Assembly (NCBI RefSeq): GCF_003945595.2
Contig: NW_024104096.1
Span: 1,483,501 to 1,547,500, forward strand
DNA length: 64,000 nt
Source: Pipra filicauda
Lineage: Eukaryota; Chordata; Aves; Passeriformes; Pipridae
Reading direction: 5' to 3'
In this document: positions 28,301 to 37,495 of the stretch, one piece after another
Position numbering within the stretch: the first letter of the stretch is position 1
Layout of the letters: each line of letters opens with the position of its first letter
Translations under genes and position numbers: made by a program
Notes under the pieces: generated by a model
Database searches by the model: none
What the model was told of the DNA's origin: nothing
What the model saw: the letters and a program-made list of their open reading frames with translations, nothing else

Positions 28301-31300
28301 CTAAATATTTTCAAGTTGCATGATTCATCAAAAGACACCTGCAGCACAAAGCACATAAAAGTTGCTGTTATTATACATTATAATTAGGTCTCCAAATCTG
28401 CAATTATTCCATGAAGTGGTTTCAAGGTATCCCCAGGACATCTGAAAACAGTCTTTTTCTTCCTTCGTCTTCAACTTCCGAAAAATTCCTAATGGCAGGA
28501 TAGCATTTACAACAAGTAGCACTAATATAAAGCAAAGCAGATGTGTAAGGTTCAACAGGTAAAAAAGTAGTGTTATAGTTGATGGACATTTTTCAACTTT
28601 GTTGAATCAAACACCTTATAAAATTATCATATGCATGCATCAGTCATTTGATTGACAAATGCAAAGTTTTCTTTCATTAACAATATAAATGTATATTTTG
28701 CAAATGTGTTTTCTTTGTAATATGCTTATTTTTCAAAGAAACACTCTTAACTGCACTTTCTCTTGGCACTTTGAAAAATACAGAGAATATTCCATCACAC
28801 CATAACTTACCAAAAATCACCTACTATTATGAAGGTTTGTTACAACACTCAAAACCACTACTAATTCCAAAACCACAAAGAACTGGTATTCACAGGTACT
28901 ACACTGCACTGAAAAAGCTCTTGATATATCACATTTCAGAGATTTCCAGTTTTTAAAAGAATATGAAAAGGATTACCTGAAGAGGAAAACAAGTTAATCA
29001 ACAGATTAATTTTACCTTCAAAGAGGTTACTTACTAAATTTAGGACTTCTCTTCTTCTGTAAAGGTAAATTATCTCTATAACCTCAGATGATGCAGCTGA
29101 GTGACCTAAAATCTAGACAGCCTTTTTGCATTTTCAGCTAATACCTCAACTATTAAAATACAAAACATTTCCACTAGATTCTTTAACACTGGTGTTCGTT
29201 CACTTACAATTTTTGAAATGAATGTTTGAATAAATATCTCCCTTTAAAGGCAGCATAACAATTTCTATATTCCCTTCTGATTTCCATAAAACCACATCAT
29301 TTACTAAATAAACTGAATACTTCATTTTAAAATATTCCAACCACTGATTATTTTGCTTTGTTCACAATTCCCATATCAGAACAAAAACTAGAAGTTGGCT
29401 GGCAAAATTCTCAATGAAATATCCATAATTATACTTGTCATAGTATATAAATAATAACATCACGATTCACAGATACTTGGAGCTAACAAAGGAAACCTAC
29501 GGCACGGTGACCAGAAGCACAATTGATACTAATGAAGATTTTATGATTTACTACATCCATGTCTTTAGCACTAACTTATCTCTTTTATCTTCATCATGAG
29601 GTAAAGAACAGATCAAGGCTCACAGTGTAGGCATACAGATGCTCAGTTTAATAGAAAACAAATGAAATAACAAAGGAGTAATAATAACTCATTGTTAGGA
29701 AGGCTGTTGCAAACAGCTGTTGTGTAGAAGGCAGATACAAGGTAAGAAGGTGTAAAAGTGAGCTAGAGATGAAATCACTGAGAGGTATTTGCAGTAAACC
29801 TTTTACTAAATTCTAAATGTTTGCAGGAAGTTTGTATCTCATAATTGCAACTAGGGAACAAAACCAGTCCCCTACAAATAACATACTGTGTATTATAGAA
29901 GTGTTCTGACTTGATGAGTCTTCCTAAGTGAATTTTCAAGACTCTAAACTTTGGAGTCTGGTAGCTGGACACTTGCTGTAAAACATGAAAACAAAAATCT
30001 GAGACTATGTTCCATTTATTCCTGTTCATGATATATAAATTGTGTATGAATCAATTAAGACCAGAAATTCAGCGCTGTTTTAACCTGCTTTCTCATGGAA
30101 AAGTATGAATGGAAATCAACCGTAATTATCATAAATAGGAGCACTTAGAATTGAATAAGAGATGATCAAAAAAGGGCTTTAAAATCTTATTTTCCTTAAT
30201 TAGCAGTGTAAAAAAGGCTTTGTAAAAATTCTGAACTTTTTTCATATTAGGGGACTGACAGAACAATGCCCCAGGATTACAGAGTTTGTTGCCAGACCTT
30301 AATAAACTTGGGGGTTTATTCACTTGTATTTAAAGCCATTTAAATCCTACCAGAAAAAAAAAATCCGCAAAATCAGCAAGAAACTGAAAAGCTGCTGACA
30401 GCTCTCTGGTAGGAAATGAGCAGAAGGCATTCTTCAACAAAAATATAAAGGGTATGTGTTCCATGTTATCTTCAAAAATATTTAAAAAGGAAATTTCAGC
30501 ATATTGCTGCAGAACTAAAAACTACCTCAAAATAAACCCAGCAGATTGAAATTAAGCACAGATTAGCTAAGGAAATAAATTCAAGTTTGTTCTGTTGTCA
30601 ACAAAGGAACAGGTGACCCAGACTAAAGAAAGTAAAACTCTTACAGAATAAGTCTGGATAAAAGGCAGAAATTATCAGAGACGAGCAGCAGGTAGTCACA
30701 TAAACAGGATTTACAAGAGCAAAGACATAACTAAACATTTTAACAAGTATGAATGAGAATTTTAATACATAGTTTGTGCCCTGCTTGAATACAGGTGGAA
30801 AGAAGGAAGGCAGGAGTCAAAGGTGTTATTGCAAGACTTGGCACCATCATTCCTCCTGTACCAGTGACTAAGAGCTGACAGAGACCTGAATGAAAAACAA
30901 TCTGGACATGAAGTAGCTGATTGAGTATGGACTGCATACAGCTGCATATTTTATCTGCTTTGGAACACACAGTTTTTTCATATTTTAGTTTAACATTATT
31001 GTTAAGGTCATGCAAAAGCTTTAATTTCCAGTATAATGTGCTATGTTTTAGAACTGATTAATAGTAAGATTTATTTTAACAACTACTGATGATGTTCTTA
31101 TCGAATTAATAAACTTTTCAAATAGATTTCAAAATTGTGTTGAATAATTATGTATTTTACTGATATTCATAATGAATCATTGAAACGGACACCTTGCCAT
31201 TTATTTTCTAGTGATTTTTAAAGAAATACAGTATGTTCCCCATAAAGATACTATGTATATTTTTAATGGCAAGCTAGATAAGAAAGCCCTAAAATAATTC

Positions 31301-34300
31301 ATAGTTACAATGTAATGGAACCACTGAATTGAAAATAATTTTAAAGTTTCATGTCTTTAGTTTGTCAGATCTCAGTGATGGAGTCATACAAAAATATAAA
31401 GCACAGGAAACTGTCAACAGATACCCTACAAGTTCTTCACAGCAAACAGCTGAATCTCATTGGTCTTTCTAAAGCCAATAATGTGTTCCACTCTTCCAGA
31501 GTAAGAGAAACTAGTACTGAATTTAAGGCATCCATTCAGAATGATTTTCATCTAATAGTTAATCAGCATTAGTAAACCAGTGTAAACAGGTATACAATAC
31601 TCAAAAGCTACACTGGGTGGAGAACTACGTTCAGAGAGCACTATCTGAAGCTGTGCTCAACAATTCAAGGGTTTCAACAATTCTTGAGCCTCTCATGAGC
31701 ATCTCTCACTGAGAAGCAGTTATAAGTTTAGAACTTACCTGGGAAACTGAATTCCCAAACACTCAAAAGGGATAATTATTCTAACTGTAGAGAAATTCAA
31801 GTCTGAAATACTGTCATCTGTAGCAAGATCATTTAGAAACCACGACTTGGAATCTCTTTTTTTTTGGCTTCTGACACTGCATGATATACACACAGCCTTA
31901 TTTGCCAAGTGGCTTCCATACCTCCATAGATACCAGATTCAATACTGATGGTATGAAGCACTTTTACAAATAAACTCTCACATTATGGTAACCCTTCTCT
32001 CCCACCCACCCTGGAACATGCACAACCCTTTACACCACATTCTTTAATATCCCTGTCTAAATGAAAAATGCTGATGCTTTAAGTCTGCACAGGAGAACTT
32101 CAGTTAAGAAGTCTGTTTATGGTGCTTAGGCAAAAATAATTCAGCTTTGTCCTTGTAACAAAAAGATCCCACTCGGTATTTTTTTACACCATTCAAGGGT
32201 AGCATGCCAGAAGGTGACAATTCTGCAGATGCTTTTCAGAACTGAATCTGATTTTATGTAATTATACCCACAGCAGGATTTTGGATGCTGAAGTGTATAA
32301 ATACGTAAAAATATCACAATATTTTAAACTATTTGTTATGCAACTTGGACTCCTTTTACTGTCTAGTTCTCCACTGAAACATCATAGTCCACAACCACTG
32401 AAGAATTATACCATTTCAGACACCGTGAAGAACCAGAACTTGACTCCACGGTGGAAACGCCAGAGCAAGGGGTCATTTGGATCAAAATTATTGTATTGCT
32501 TTAATTAGCATAATGAAACTTGGATTAAAAGTGTTAAGAATTGAGGCAGTAACAGAAAGACACTCTTAAAAAATGGCTACATGTAGTGTTCCTATCTATT
32601 CCACTGTTTCTCTTAGAGTAGCATTAAATCGGAAGTGTCGCTGTTAGATCTACTGCTGTTAGAACAAGATGATATGACTGAGGCTGTGGTTCCACAGTCT
32701 GAACTGTCTGGACTTGTCCTTATGCTACAGTGTACCACGATCTCATTTCTGCCAACAACTATTTCTAGGGCCAGTAAATTGCACGTGCAGGATCACCTTA
32801 GTTCCTTCCAGGGTTCACTGCTATGGTTTCCTGGTTTACTAAATTCACAGAGAAAAACAACATGTTGTGCCAGCACAAGGATGGCATCAATATCCTGCTG
32901 CATGAGACCAGTGGGCTGAGAATTCCTTAAACTTCTTTATTGCCAAACCCCCAATACTGTGGATGTCCAGCCTGATTTCTTAGTAGTATAAAAAGGTTAA
33001 GTATCTGGAGAAGCTGAAAGCACTTCAGTATCAGGCACTTTGCCAGATGGTAATACTAACTTTATAACCAAATACTTGACAGTAGCTGTTTCTCTCCTTG
33101 AAAGTGTTAGTTTCCAGTTACAGAAGTTGAACAGTCCTCTGCTTCTTCCATACTTAAGAAATCCATGCAGCCTGAAAGTGGCTCCAGTTCAGATGTAAGG
33201 GGAGATAAGAAGGGAGAAATGAGCACCTGATTCTCAAAGTTTTAGTAATAATTTCCATGTATGGAGAAAACAAGGACAGTTAATTCTTTCTGGATTTCTG
33301 CACCACTACTTGCCCACTTTACTCAACTTTGTCAATAATTTAACTGAAATTTCATAGAAACTTTCAGAGAAAGACATGCTTAAATAGCTTTTCTTACATG
33401 TTATTCTAATTTTAATCCCTGAGTTTGTCATCTAGAAAAAAAACTTCAAATTTTTGAAGTTATTTTTTAAATTTTGTTCATCTCTTGTTTCTATTTATTG
33501 CTTTTAGGACAACCCATATTACAGGAACTCATGCTTTTTTTATCTTATTGCTCCTCCTAAGAATGTTCTTAATAAACCTATTTAACACTTACCCAGAAAC
33601 CAGGATAATGTCAATCTTTCCTCAAATAACATATAAACTGCAAGTTATTGTCCCATTACTGTGTACTTTTATACCTCAGCATGCTCTCCTATCCAAAAGG
33701 TTTGTACTGATGTCAGCAGTAACACATGGGTTAAAATTCTAAACTTGGACTTCCTCTTTGTTTGTTTATTTGATTAGAGCTGAAGAATAGAACTGTATCT
33801 GTTTTAAATGAGGTCATTCTGTGGTCCCCATATGCACTCCCAATCAAGTGATCAGAAAGCCTACATAGTGCATTTGGAGTTTTTTAATGATTATTTCTGC
33901 TGATACAACACTTTCGTTGTCCTCTTTTTAGAAAGAAAAATGCAGGATGTTTCTGGACCTGAATTCATGAACATATTCCTTGATCTTATGCATGCAATCA
34001 CCTGCTCCCATCTTATCGTCTCTTCCTCCACACCTAACAGCAAACGTCCAAGTAGTCAGAAGTATGGACTACTCTCCCACTTCCCCAGTAAATAAACACT
34101 AGGGATAAGAAGATTAGGAAGAAGGGATTGTGTTTGGCCGACGAAGGAGAAGTGTTCACAGACAGGCTGGAGCATTATACTCACCTGGGGGATGAATGGC
34201 TGGGCTGCTCCTGTCTTGGAGAAGATACCTACCTTACCTGGCTGTAGGTGGTGAGGTTGCTTGAGGCAAGAAAGCGCCTGGGGCAATCAGTGCCCCTTCT

Positions 34301-35037
34301 CTGTGGGCAGAGCTGTGCCCGCTCCTGCCTCTTGCTTAGTGTGAAGGATACTTACCCATCAGGGATAGTATTCTTCTTTACCATGCTGAAAGCAGGAGCA
34401 GGCAGAGCAGGAGGCAGCGGTGAAAGTGGGCACTGCAGCAAAGGAGAGAGAACCGCGCAGTTAACACGGTGCTAATCTCTTTCTCCATCAGTGGGCCTTT
34501 TCACAGGGCTGAGACTCGAGTAAAATAAACCCAGCAGTCAGTTGGGGCTTGAAGCCATCCTGAACAAGTTCTGCACCTTGCAAGCTAGCCTATTCCTCCA
34601 CCGCTAAAGTACGACAAGAGCGAAGGACAACTCACCTCTCCTCTCCAGGAGATCACAAGAAAGAGAGGAGAGGCGGCAGGTTTCTAACTCTGGCAGCAGC
34701 GCTGCAAGGACGAAGATCCTCCTGGCAGCCCCTTCCGTCCCGCTCCGGCGGCTCGGAGCGGTCTGTCCCGCCCCTGCGCTCCCAGTTAGAACTCGTCTCA
34801 ACGAGAAGAACCTCCAGGCAGCTGCAAGAGGCGAGGCCGGCACCTCAGCGAGGGAAGGACCGTGCCCTGCCCCACCCTGACCTGGACGGGTCCGGTTCCG
34901 CGGGATCCCGGGCACCGCCGGCGCCCGCCGCCCTCGGGGGGGCCGGGGCGGAGAGCGCGGGGCGAGGGGCGCTGCCCCATCTCCGCCGCTCCAGAGACAG
35001 GCTACGGGCGGCGTGAGGCTGTCCCTCACCGCCGCAT
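16017..35037 (-). CDS. DUSP11: DUSP11 (PIR1), RNA 5'-tri/diphosphatase, complete gene of 11 coding exons
   Basis: DUSP11 is a nuclear, atypical dual-specificity phosphatase that removes 5' phosphates from tri- and diphosphorylated RNA. Eleven minus-strand exons (listed separately) join with consistent phases into 1,965 bases, giving 654 residues plus TGA. The N-terminal part matches the family: a VGQPIPGTRFIAFKVPL stretch near residues 10-26, GLIIDLTYT near 57-65, and the signature HCTNGINRTG with catalytic Cys121 and Arg127 (C-X5-R). After the phosphatase domain, residues of about 209-515 form a tandem repeat array encoded by one exon. Human DUSP11 is much shorter (about 330-380 residues) and has a Gln/His/Pro-rich tail without such an array. 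The start codon is inferred: exon 1 would contribute only eight coding bases, so the N terminus is the least certain part. The promoter is the CpG island at 34.6-35.6 kb. Confidence 0.93.
16327..17438 (-). other. DUSP11 intron 10
   Basis: Holds an old CR1 tail at about 16935-17135. Otherwise nothing recognised. Confidence 0.85.
16935..17135 (-). mobile_element. old CR1 LINE 3' fragment
   Basis: The segment reads like the reverse complement of a CR1 tail, including CTGGGCAACCTGTTTCAGTG and TCTGACCATCCCTCACAGTA, which are hallmark CR1 3' sequences. It is well diverged, so an ancient insertion. Confidence 0.7.
17439..17549 (-). CDS. DUSP11: DUSP11 exon 10
   Basis: 111 bases encode a Ser/His/Asn-rich segment beginning RSQSFCSHENVAEPHF. 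Acceptor TTATTTGCAG and donor TACAG/GTAAAT. Phase agrees with exons 9 and 11. Confidence 0.88.
17550..18348 (-). other. DUSP11 intron 9
   Basis: AT-rich intron of about 800 bases; nothing else recognised. Confidence 0.85.
18349..19266 (-). CDS. DUSP11: DUSP11 exon 9, large tandem-repeat exon
   Basis: 918 bases, all open, encode about 306 residues. After a partial unit there are about nine tandem units of 29-32 residues with the consensus QLKDFDFxNKGPGQRxRPF followed by HDHQ and a variable acidic tail (D/E-D-L-Q). Units keep the GxGQR core and a basic then His/Asp-rich block, and differ elsewhere, so the array is diverged rather than recently expanded. Some units lack two or three residues (for example the units reading DINRGRGQR and DYDNKGPGQR). 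Acceptor TTTACAG and donor GACAG/GTAAAG. The charge pattern suggests RNA contact or self-association; this is inference. Confidence 0.92.
18360..19250 (-). repeat. coding tandem repeat, about nine units of 87-96 bp
   Basis: The periodicity is seen both in the DNA (each unit contains a block like TTTCATGACCACCA on the coding strand) and in the protein. All length changes are multiples of three, so the frame has been kept, which argues for selection on the protein. Confidence 0.9.
19267..19785 (-). other. DUSP11 intron 8
   Basis: About 520 bases of AT-rich intron; nothing recognised. Confidence 0.85.
19786..19887 (-). CDS. DUSP11: DUSP11 exon 8
   Basis: 102 bases encode an acidic linker starting SNLGMDVWDADEDIIPPPHA, between the phosphatase domain and the repeat array. 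Acceptor TTCTTCTTAG and donor CAGGG/GTAATA. Phase joins exons 7 and 9 exactly. Confidence 0.88.
19888..20824 (-). other. DUSP11 intron 7
   Basis: About 940 bases of intron. One 83-residue plus-strand frame at 20297 is treated as chance. Confidence 0.85.
20825..20900 (-). CDS. DUSP11: DUSP11 exon 7
   Basis: 76 bases encode AFGDARGHRMDGLVYLTDLR and a short continuation, equivalent to human FNRCRGHCLERQNYIEDLQ. It ends the phosphatase domain. Acceptor CCTTTAG and donor GAAG/GTAAAT. Confidence 0.93.
20901..21336 (-). other. DUSP11 intron 6
   Basis: About 440 bases of intron with a near-tandem repeat of TTGTAGTA-type units near 21260-21300; nothing else. Confidence 0.85.
21337..21383 (-). CDS. 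DUSP11: DUSP11 exon 6
   Basis: 47 bases encode YLIDVEGWDPEAAIQ, directly matching human YLIDVEGVRPDDAIE. The intron before it is only about 100 bases. Acceptor TTCTTCAG and donor CAAG/GTATTT. Confidence 0.94.
21486..21546 (-). CDS. DUSP11: DUSP11 exon 5, catalytic P-loop
   Basis: 61 bases encode EKLIGVHCTNGINRTGYLIC. This carries the C-X5-R phosphate-binding loop with Cys121 and Arg127, followed by Thr128. Human has HCTHGLNRTGY, so the catalytic residues are intact. Acceptor TTTTTGATAG and donor GTAG/GTAAGG. Confidence 0.96.
21547..23808 (-). other. DUSP11 intron 4
   Basis: About 2.3 kb. It contains a likely ancient LINE fragment (22085-22470). Nothing else recognised. Confidence 0.85.
22085..22470 (+). 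mobile_element. probable ancient CR1/L3-like LINE fragment
   Basis: The plus strand shows a decayed version of the end of a CR1-clade reverse-transcriptase frame, starting LVKPHLDY (compare the VRPHLEYC-type motif). It is followed at about the expected distance by sequence resembling the 3' part of these elements. Heavily mutated. Confidence 0.4.
23809..23932 (-). CDS. DUSP11: DUSP11 exon 4
   Basis: 124 bases encode DLPKSVQYKKLYTVGLEVPD and the helix that follows, aligning with human residues DLPETVPYLKIFTVGHQVPD. Acceptor TTGCTAG and donor AATG/GTAAGT. Confidence 0.94.
23933..24550 (-). other. DUSP11 intron 3
   Basis: About 620 bases of AT-rich intron; nothing recognised. Confidence 0.85.
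24551..24682 (-). CDS. DUSP11: DUSP11 exon 3
   Basis: 132 bases in phase 0 at both ends encode 44 residues, ending with the family-typical ELGLIIDLTYTTRYYEVK. Splice sites are CTTTGTAG at the acceptor and AAG/GTAATA at the donor. Confidence 0.94.
24683..28200 (-). other. DUSP11 intron 2
   Basis: About 3.5 kb. A 114-residue plus-strand frame at 27043-27387 is the longest open frame in this intron. It has no recognisable domain and no supporting splice sites. Confidence 0.8.
28201..28276 (-). CDS. DUSP11: DUSP11 exon 2
   Basis: The acceptor TTTCATTACAG and donor GGGG/GTATGT bound 76 bases encoding WRSLTPVGQPIPGTRF and following residues, closely matching the human WKDYLPVGQRMPGTRF segment at the start of the phosphatase domain. 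The intron upstream is about 6.7 kb. Confidence 0.92.
28277..35029 (-). other. DUSP11 intron 1
   Basis: About 6.7 kb from the CpG-island exon to exon 2. Minus-strand donor-like sites also occur at 34632-34633 (GGAGAG/GTGAGT) and near 34232, so alternative first or second exons are possible. No repeat or gene was recognised with confidence. Confidence 0.6.
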
Positions 35038-35560
35038 GTCCCCGGGACAGCGCCGGGTCCGGGTCCGGCCCGGGGCTCGGCAGCGGCTGAGCTCGGGGCA
35101 GGGACAAACAGAGACACCGGGGCGGGGGGAGGTCGCGGCCCGGCTGCGGGGGGCGGGCGGGCTGTGAGGGGAAGGGCGCGGGCTGCAGCCGGTGGCGGGG
35201 CGGGGCGGGGAGGAGCGGGGCTGCGGGCGGCCCGTACCCGGACAGGATCCCCCGGGCGGAGCCGGCGCGGGCCGGAGCCACACAGAACCTTCCCGAAACG
35301 GCCGCGACTGCGCCTGCGCGGGATTGGCAGCGGGCGGGGCGGGGCGCGCGAGGCGGGGCGCGCGGGGAGCCAATGGGGTGCCGGCCAATGGGACGAGGGG
35401 CGGGAGTGTCTCCGCGCGTGCGCAGCTGCCCCGCGAGCGGAGGGCGGGCGGGACGAAGGGGCGGTGGGAGGTGCTGTGGGACGTGCTGCGGGGGCGGGTA
35501 TGTGCGGTTCAGGTTTTCCCGGGAGTTCGCGGTTCTCGCTGAGTCGAGATGTGTCCTGTT
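34650..35560. promoter_or_regulatory. CpG island, DUSP11 promoter, probably bidirectional
   Basis: CpG-dense sequence surrounds the inferred first exon. It holds two NRF1-type sites (CTGCGCCTGCGCG at 35308-35320 and CGCGCGTGCGCAG at 35413-35425), CCAAT boxes on the plus strand at 35370 and 35385, one in reverse at 35323-35327, and GC boxes (GGGCGGGGC) near 35333. There is no TATA box. NRF1 plus CCAAT and GC boxes is the usual make-up of housekeeping, often bidirectional, promoters. No rightward gene was identified. Confidence 0.85.
35030..35037 (-). CDS. DUSP11: DUSP11 exon 1 coding part (start codon), inferred
   Basis: An ATG with G at -3 lies in the CpG island and is followed after eight coding bases by a good donor (CGGCG/GTGAGG). 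Its phase (two bases left over) is exactly what exon 2 needs, giving a protein starting M-R-R-W-R-S-L. Other ATGs in the island are rare and did not give a matching phase. Human DUSP11 reads HIPERW at the equivalent place, so a further missed exon with a longer N terminus cannot be excluded. Confidence 0.5.
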
Positions 35561-35627
35561 GGTTTCAGGGACGTTTTCGGCTCTTTCTCACTGTGTTTCC
35601 TTTGGGTTTTGTTGTGGGTTTTTTGGT

Positions 35628-35629
<2 letters not shown>

Positions 35630-35691
<62 letters not shown>
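35630..35691. repeat. 62-base uninterrupted poly-T
   Basis: A pure T run directly abuts GC-rich sequence of the CpG-island shoulder. As A on the minus strand, it lies upstream of the DUSP11 promoter. Confidence 0.95.
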
Positions 35692-35692
<1 letters not shown>

Positions 35693-35923
35693 GCTCGGCC
35701 CGTCCGCGGTTCGCGCTCCCGCGCTGTGCTCGCAGCTCTCGTCCCGCTGCTCGGAGGGCGTGAGGGGAGAGGACGTGCCGTCCCTCCTCTTGTTAGAATG
35801 GAAGGTGGGGTAATGGGCGAGCCACTGCCGGGCCACTTATTTCAGCGTGCGCTCTGTGGTGATAGCGTTAATTTCCACTTTCAGGCCGGCGTTTATATAG
35901 TTTCTGAAACTCCTCCAGCACAG

Positions 35924-36040
35924 GATTGTAAACCACATGCTGGAACACAGAATAACTGGAAATTAATAAGTTTGATTTATGCCTTGTTCTTTCAGTATTG
36001 GTAGAGAGAAGCAATACAATTTACCTTCTTGTCCATTTTT
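35924..36040. repeat. 117-bp duplicated segment, copy A
   Basis: Aligns without gaps to 42151-42267 with about five differences (95-96% identity). It is preceded by an acceptor-like CACAG. See copy B. Confidence 0.9.
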
Positions 36041-37402
36041 TGGTCATTGAAAAATACTTAAGTATTTGACAATATACAGATGCTGCAAAATGGTAACAAC
36101 CTTTTTGTGGTTCCTGTTCACTTGTTTATACGAGACAGAAGTGTTACATGTCAGAGTAGAAGTTGTTTACTGCATAATTGATAAACCGCCTTATTAATTA
36201 CAGAGCTGCAACATAGTCTGAAAATACTGTTATGGTATTAAAGAAATAGAGTAATTTCATGCCTGTCAACACAGTATACTTTTAACATTTTTAGGACTAT
36301 TACAGATTTCAGCAGTTTTGTGTTTTGACTTGGTTTTGTTTTCTTCCTTTTTTCTTTTTTAAATTACTGTACTGGAGAACCCCCCCAACTGTTAACTCCT
36401 GGATATACATTAGTGTCTTACTGCTACTTCCTCTCTTTTAGTGCACAATTTAAAGCAGTGTTTATGTAGTATTTTGCTTACTCTGCTGAATTGAAGGGAC
36501 TCTGAAGCAGTGCTCTTTTTTCCAGTATACGTGTTACAACTTGTTTGTTAATGCACGCTTCAAACAAATGGGTCCTGATCAGAAGGTCTCTAGTTAATGC
36601 TTTAGAGCTGAGAGTTGAGGTTAGAAAGAGGGTAGTAATCTTTGGGCTATGCATAAGAGTAGAAATATCTTCATGTTCTTTAAAACAAAAAAACCGCCAC
36701 CTCTCAGCTCCCCCAAAACTCAATGCAAAGCTAAAATATTGTGGCATAGTTCCATGTAGAATTGTAAATCTGAACTAAATCCATTTGTTGTGTGCAGGAA
36801 AACTGATCATGCCTTCAATGAGGCATTATTGGCTTAACCAAGCAACTCTGCACACAGTAACTTTTCTGTGAGAACAGTCATGTTCACTCTCTTTGCTGAA
36901 GTGCAATCTGAACATTCCTCTGCAGTTTATTTTAGAGTGGGCCAGGCATTCCGTGGCATTTCATCACTTGGCTTTCTGCACTGCTGTTCTGTGATATTGC
37001 AGCATTTGGCCCACAGGGACCTGAAACCTTCAGTACAGAGCAGAGTGGGCCATGGGCTGCCCTCTCTGCTTTACAGCAAAGTGTGATGTCAGAAGGTGGA
37101 TTGAACTGCACCCATGAAGATGTTTGTGTTGTATCTGCACTGCAAAAAAAAAAAAGTACTAAAGAGGTTAATGAATTTATAACTTAATAGTAAACCAGTA
37201 TTTTTTTAGCAAACTAAATTGTCGTTGTATCTTTTAATTGTTTGGGTAGTTGTTGGGTTCTGTAAAGCGTTTGTTTCTTAGAGGTAACTATGACGAGTTT
37301 TGTTTCTGTTTTGGAGTATAAAACTTACAGTTTGGGAATACTAAAATGCAGGTTATATATCTTGGATTTTCTTCAGACTTGTGAGTGTTGTGAAAGCTAC
37401 TC

Positions 37403-37495
37403 ATGTGTTATGCTCGATGAGCATAACACATATGATGAGCACATATGCTCGATGAGCATAACATACGAAACACTGATGAGCACATCAGGGTTTCG
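37403..37495. repeat. cluster of three hairpins with shared direct repeats
   Basis: First: a perfect 13-bp stem (37403-37415 with 37419-37431) and a GAT loop. Second: a 7-bp stem TATGCTC (37444-37450 with 37454-37460) with the same GAT loop. Third: a 13-bp stem with one mismatch (37466-37478 with 37483-37495) and a 4-base loop. TGCTCGATGAGCATAACA is repeated at 37411 and 37447, and GATGAGCACAT at 37434 and 37475. Confidence 0.9.

Noticed and set aside
28328..28555. 75-residue minus-strand frame just upstream of DUSP11 exon 2
   Set aside because: It begins with TTG, has no usable donor, and is not needed for the coding phases; probably chance.
34633..34700. Strong minus-strand donor GGAGAG/GTGAGT that would join exon 2 as ...E-E-R-W-R-S-L, resembling human PERW
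   Set aside because: In the phase required by exon 2 a TGA lies a few codons upstream and no ATG intervenes, so it can only be an untranslated or alternative exon.
34604..35813. Long open frames in the DUSP11 CpG island, including ones running through the poly-T as poly-Phe
   Set aside because: Artefacts of GC-rich and homopolymer sequence; the longest minus-strand frames lack an ATG (they begin with GTG).
36868..37086. Plus-strand peptide containing AHRDLKP, resembling a kinase catalytic loop
   Set aside because: No other kinase motif is in frame nearby and there is no splice support; coincidence.
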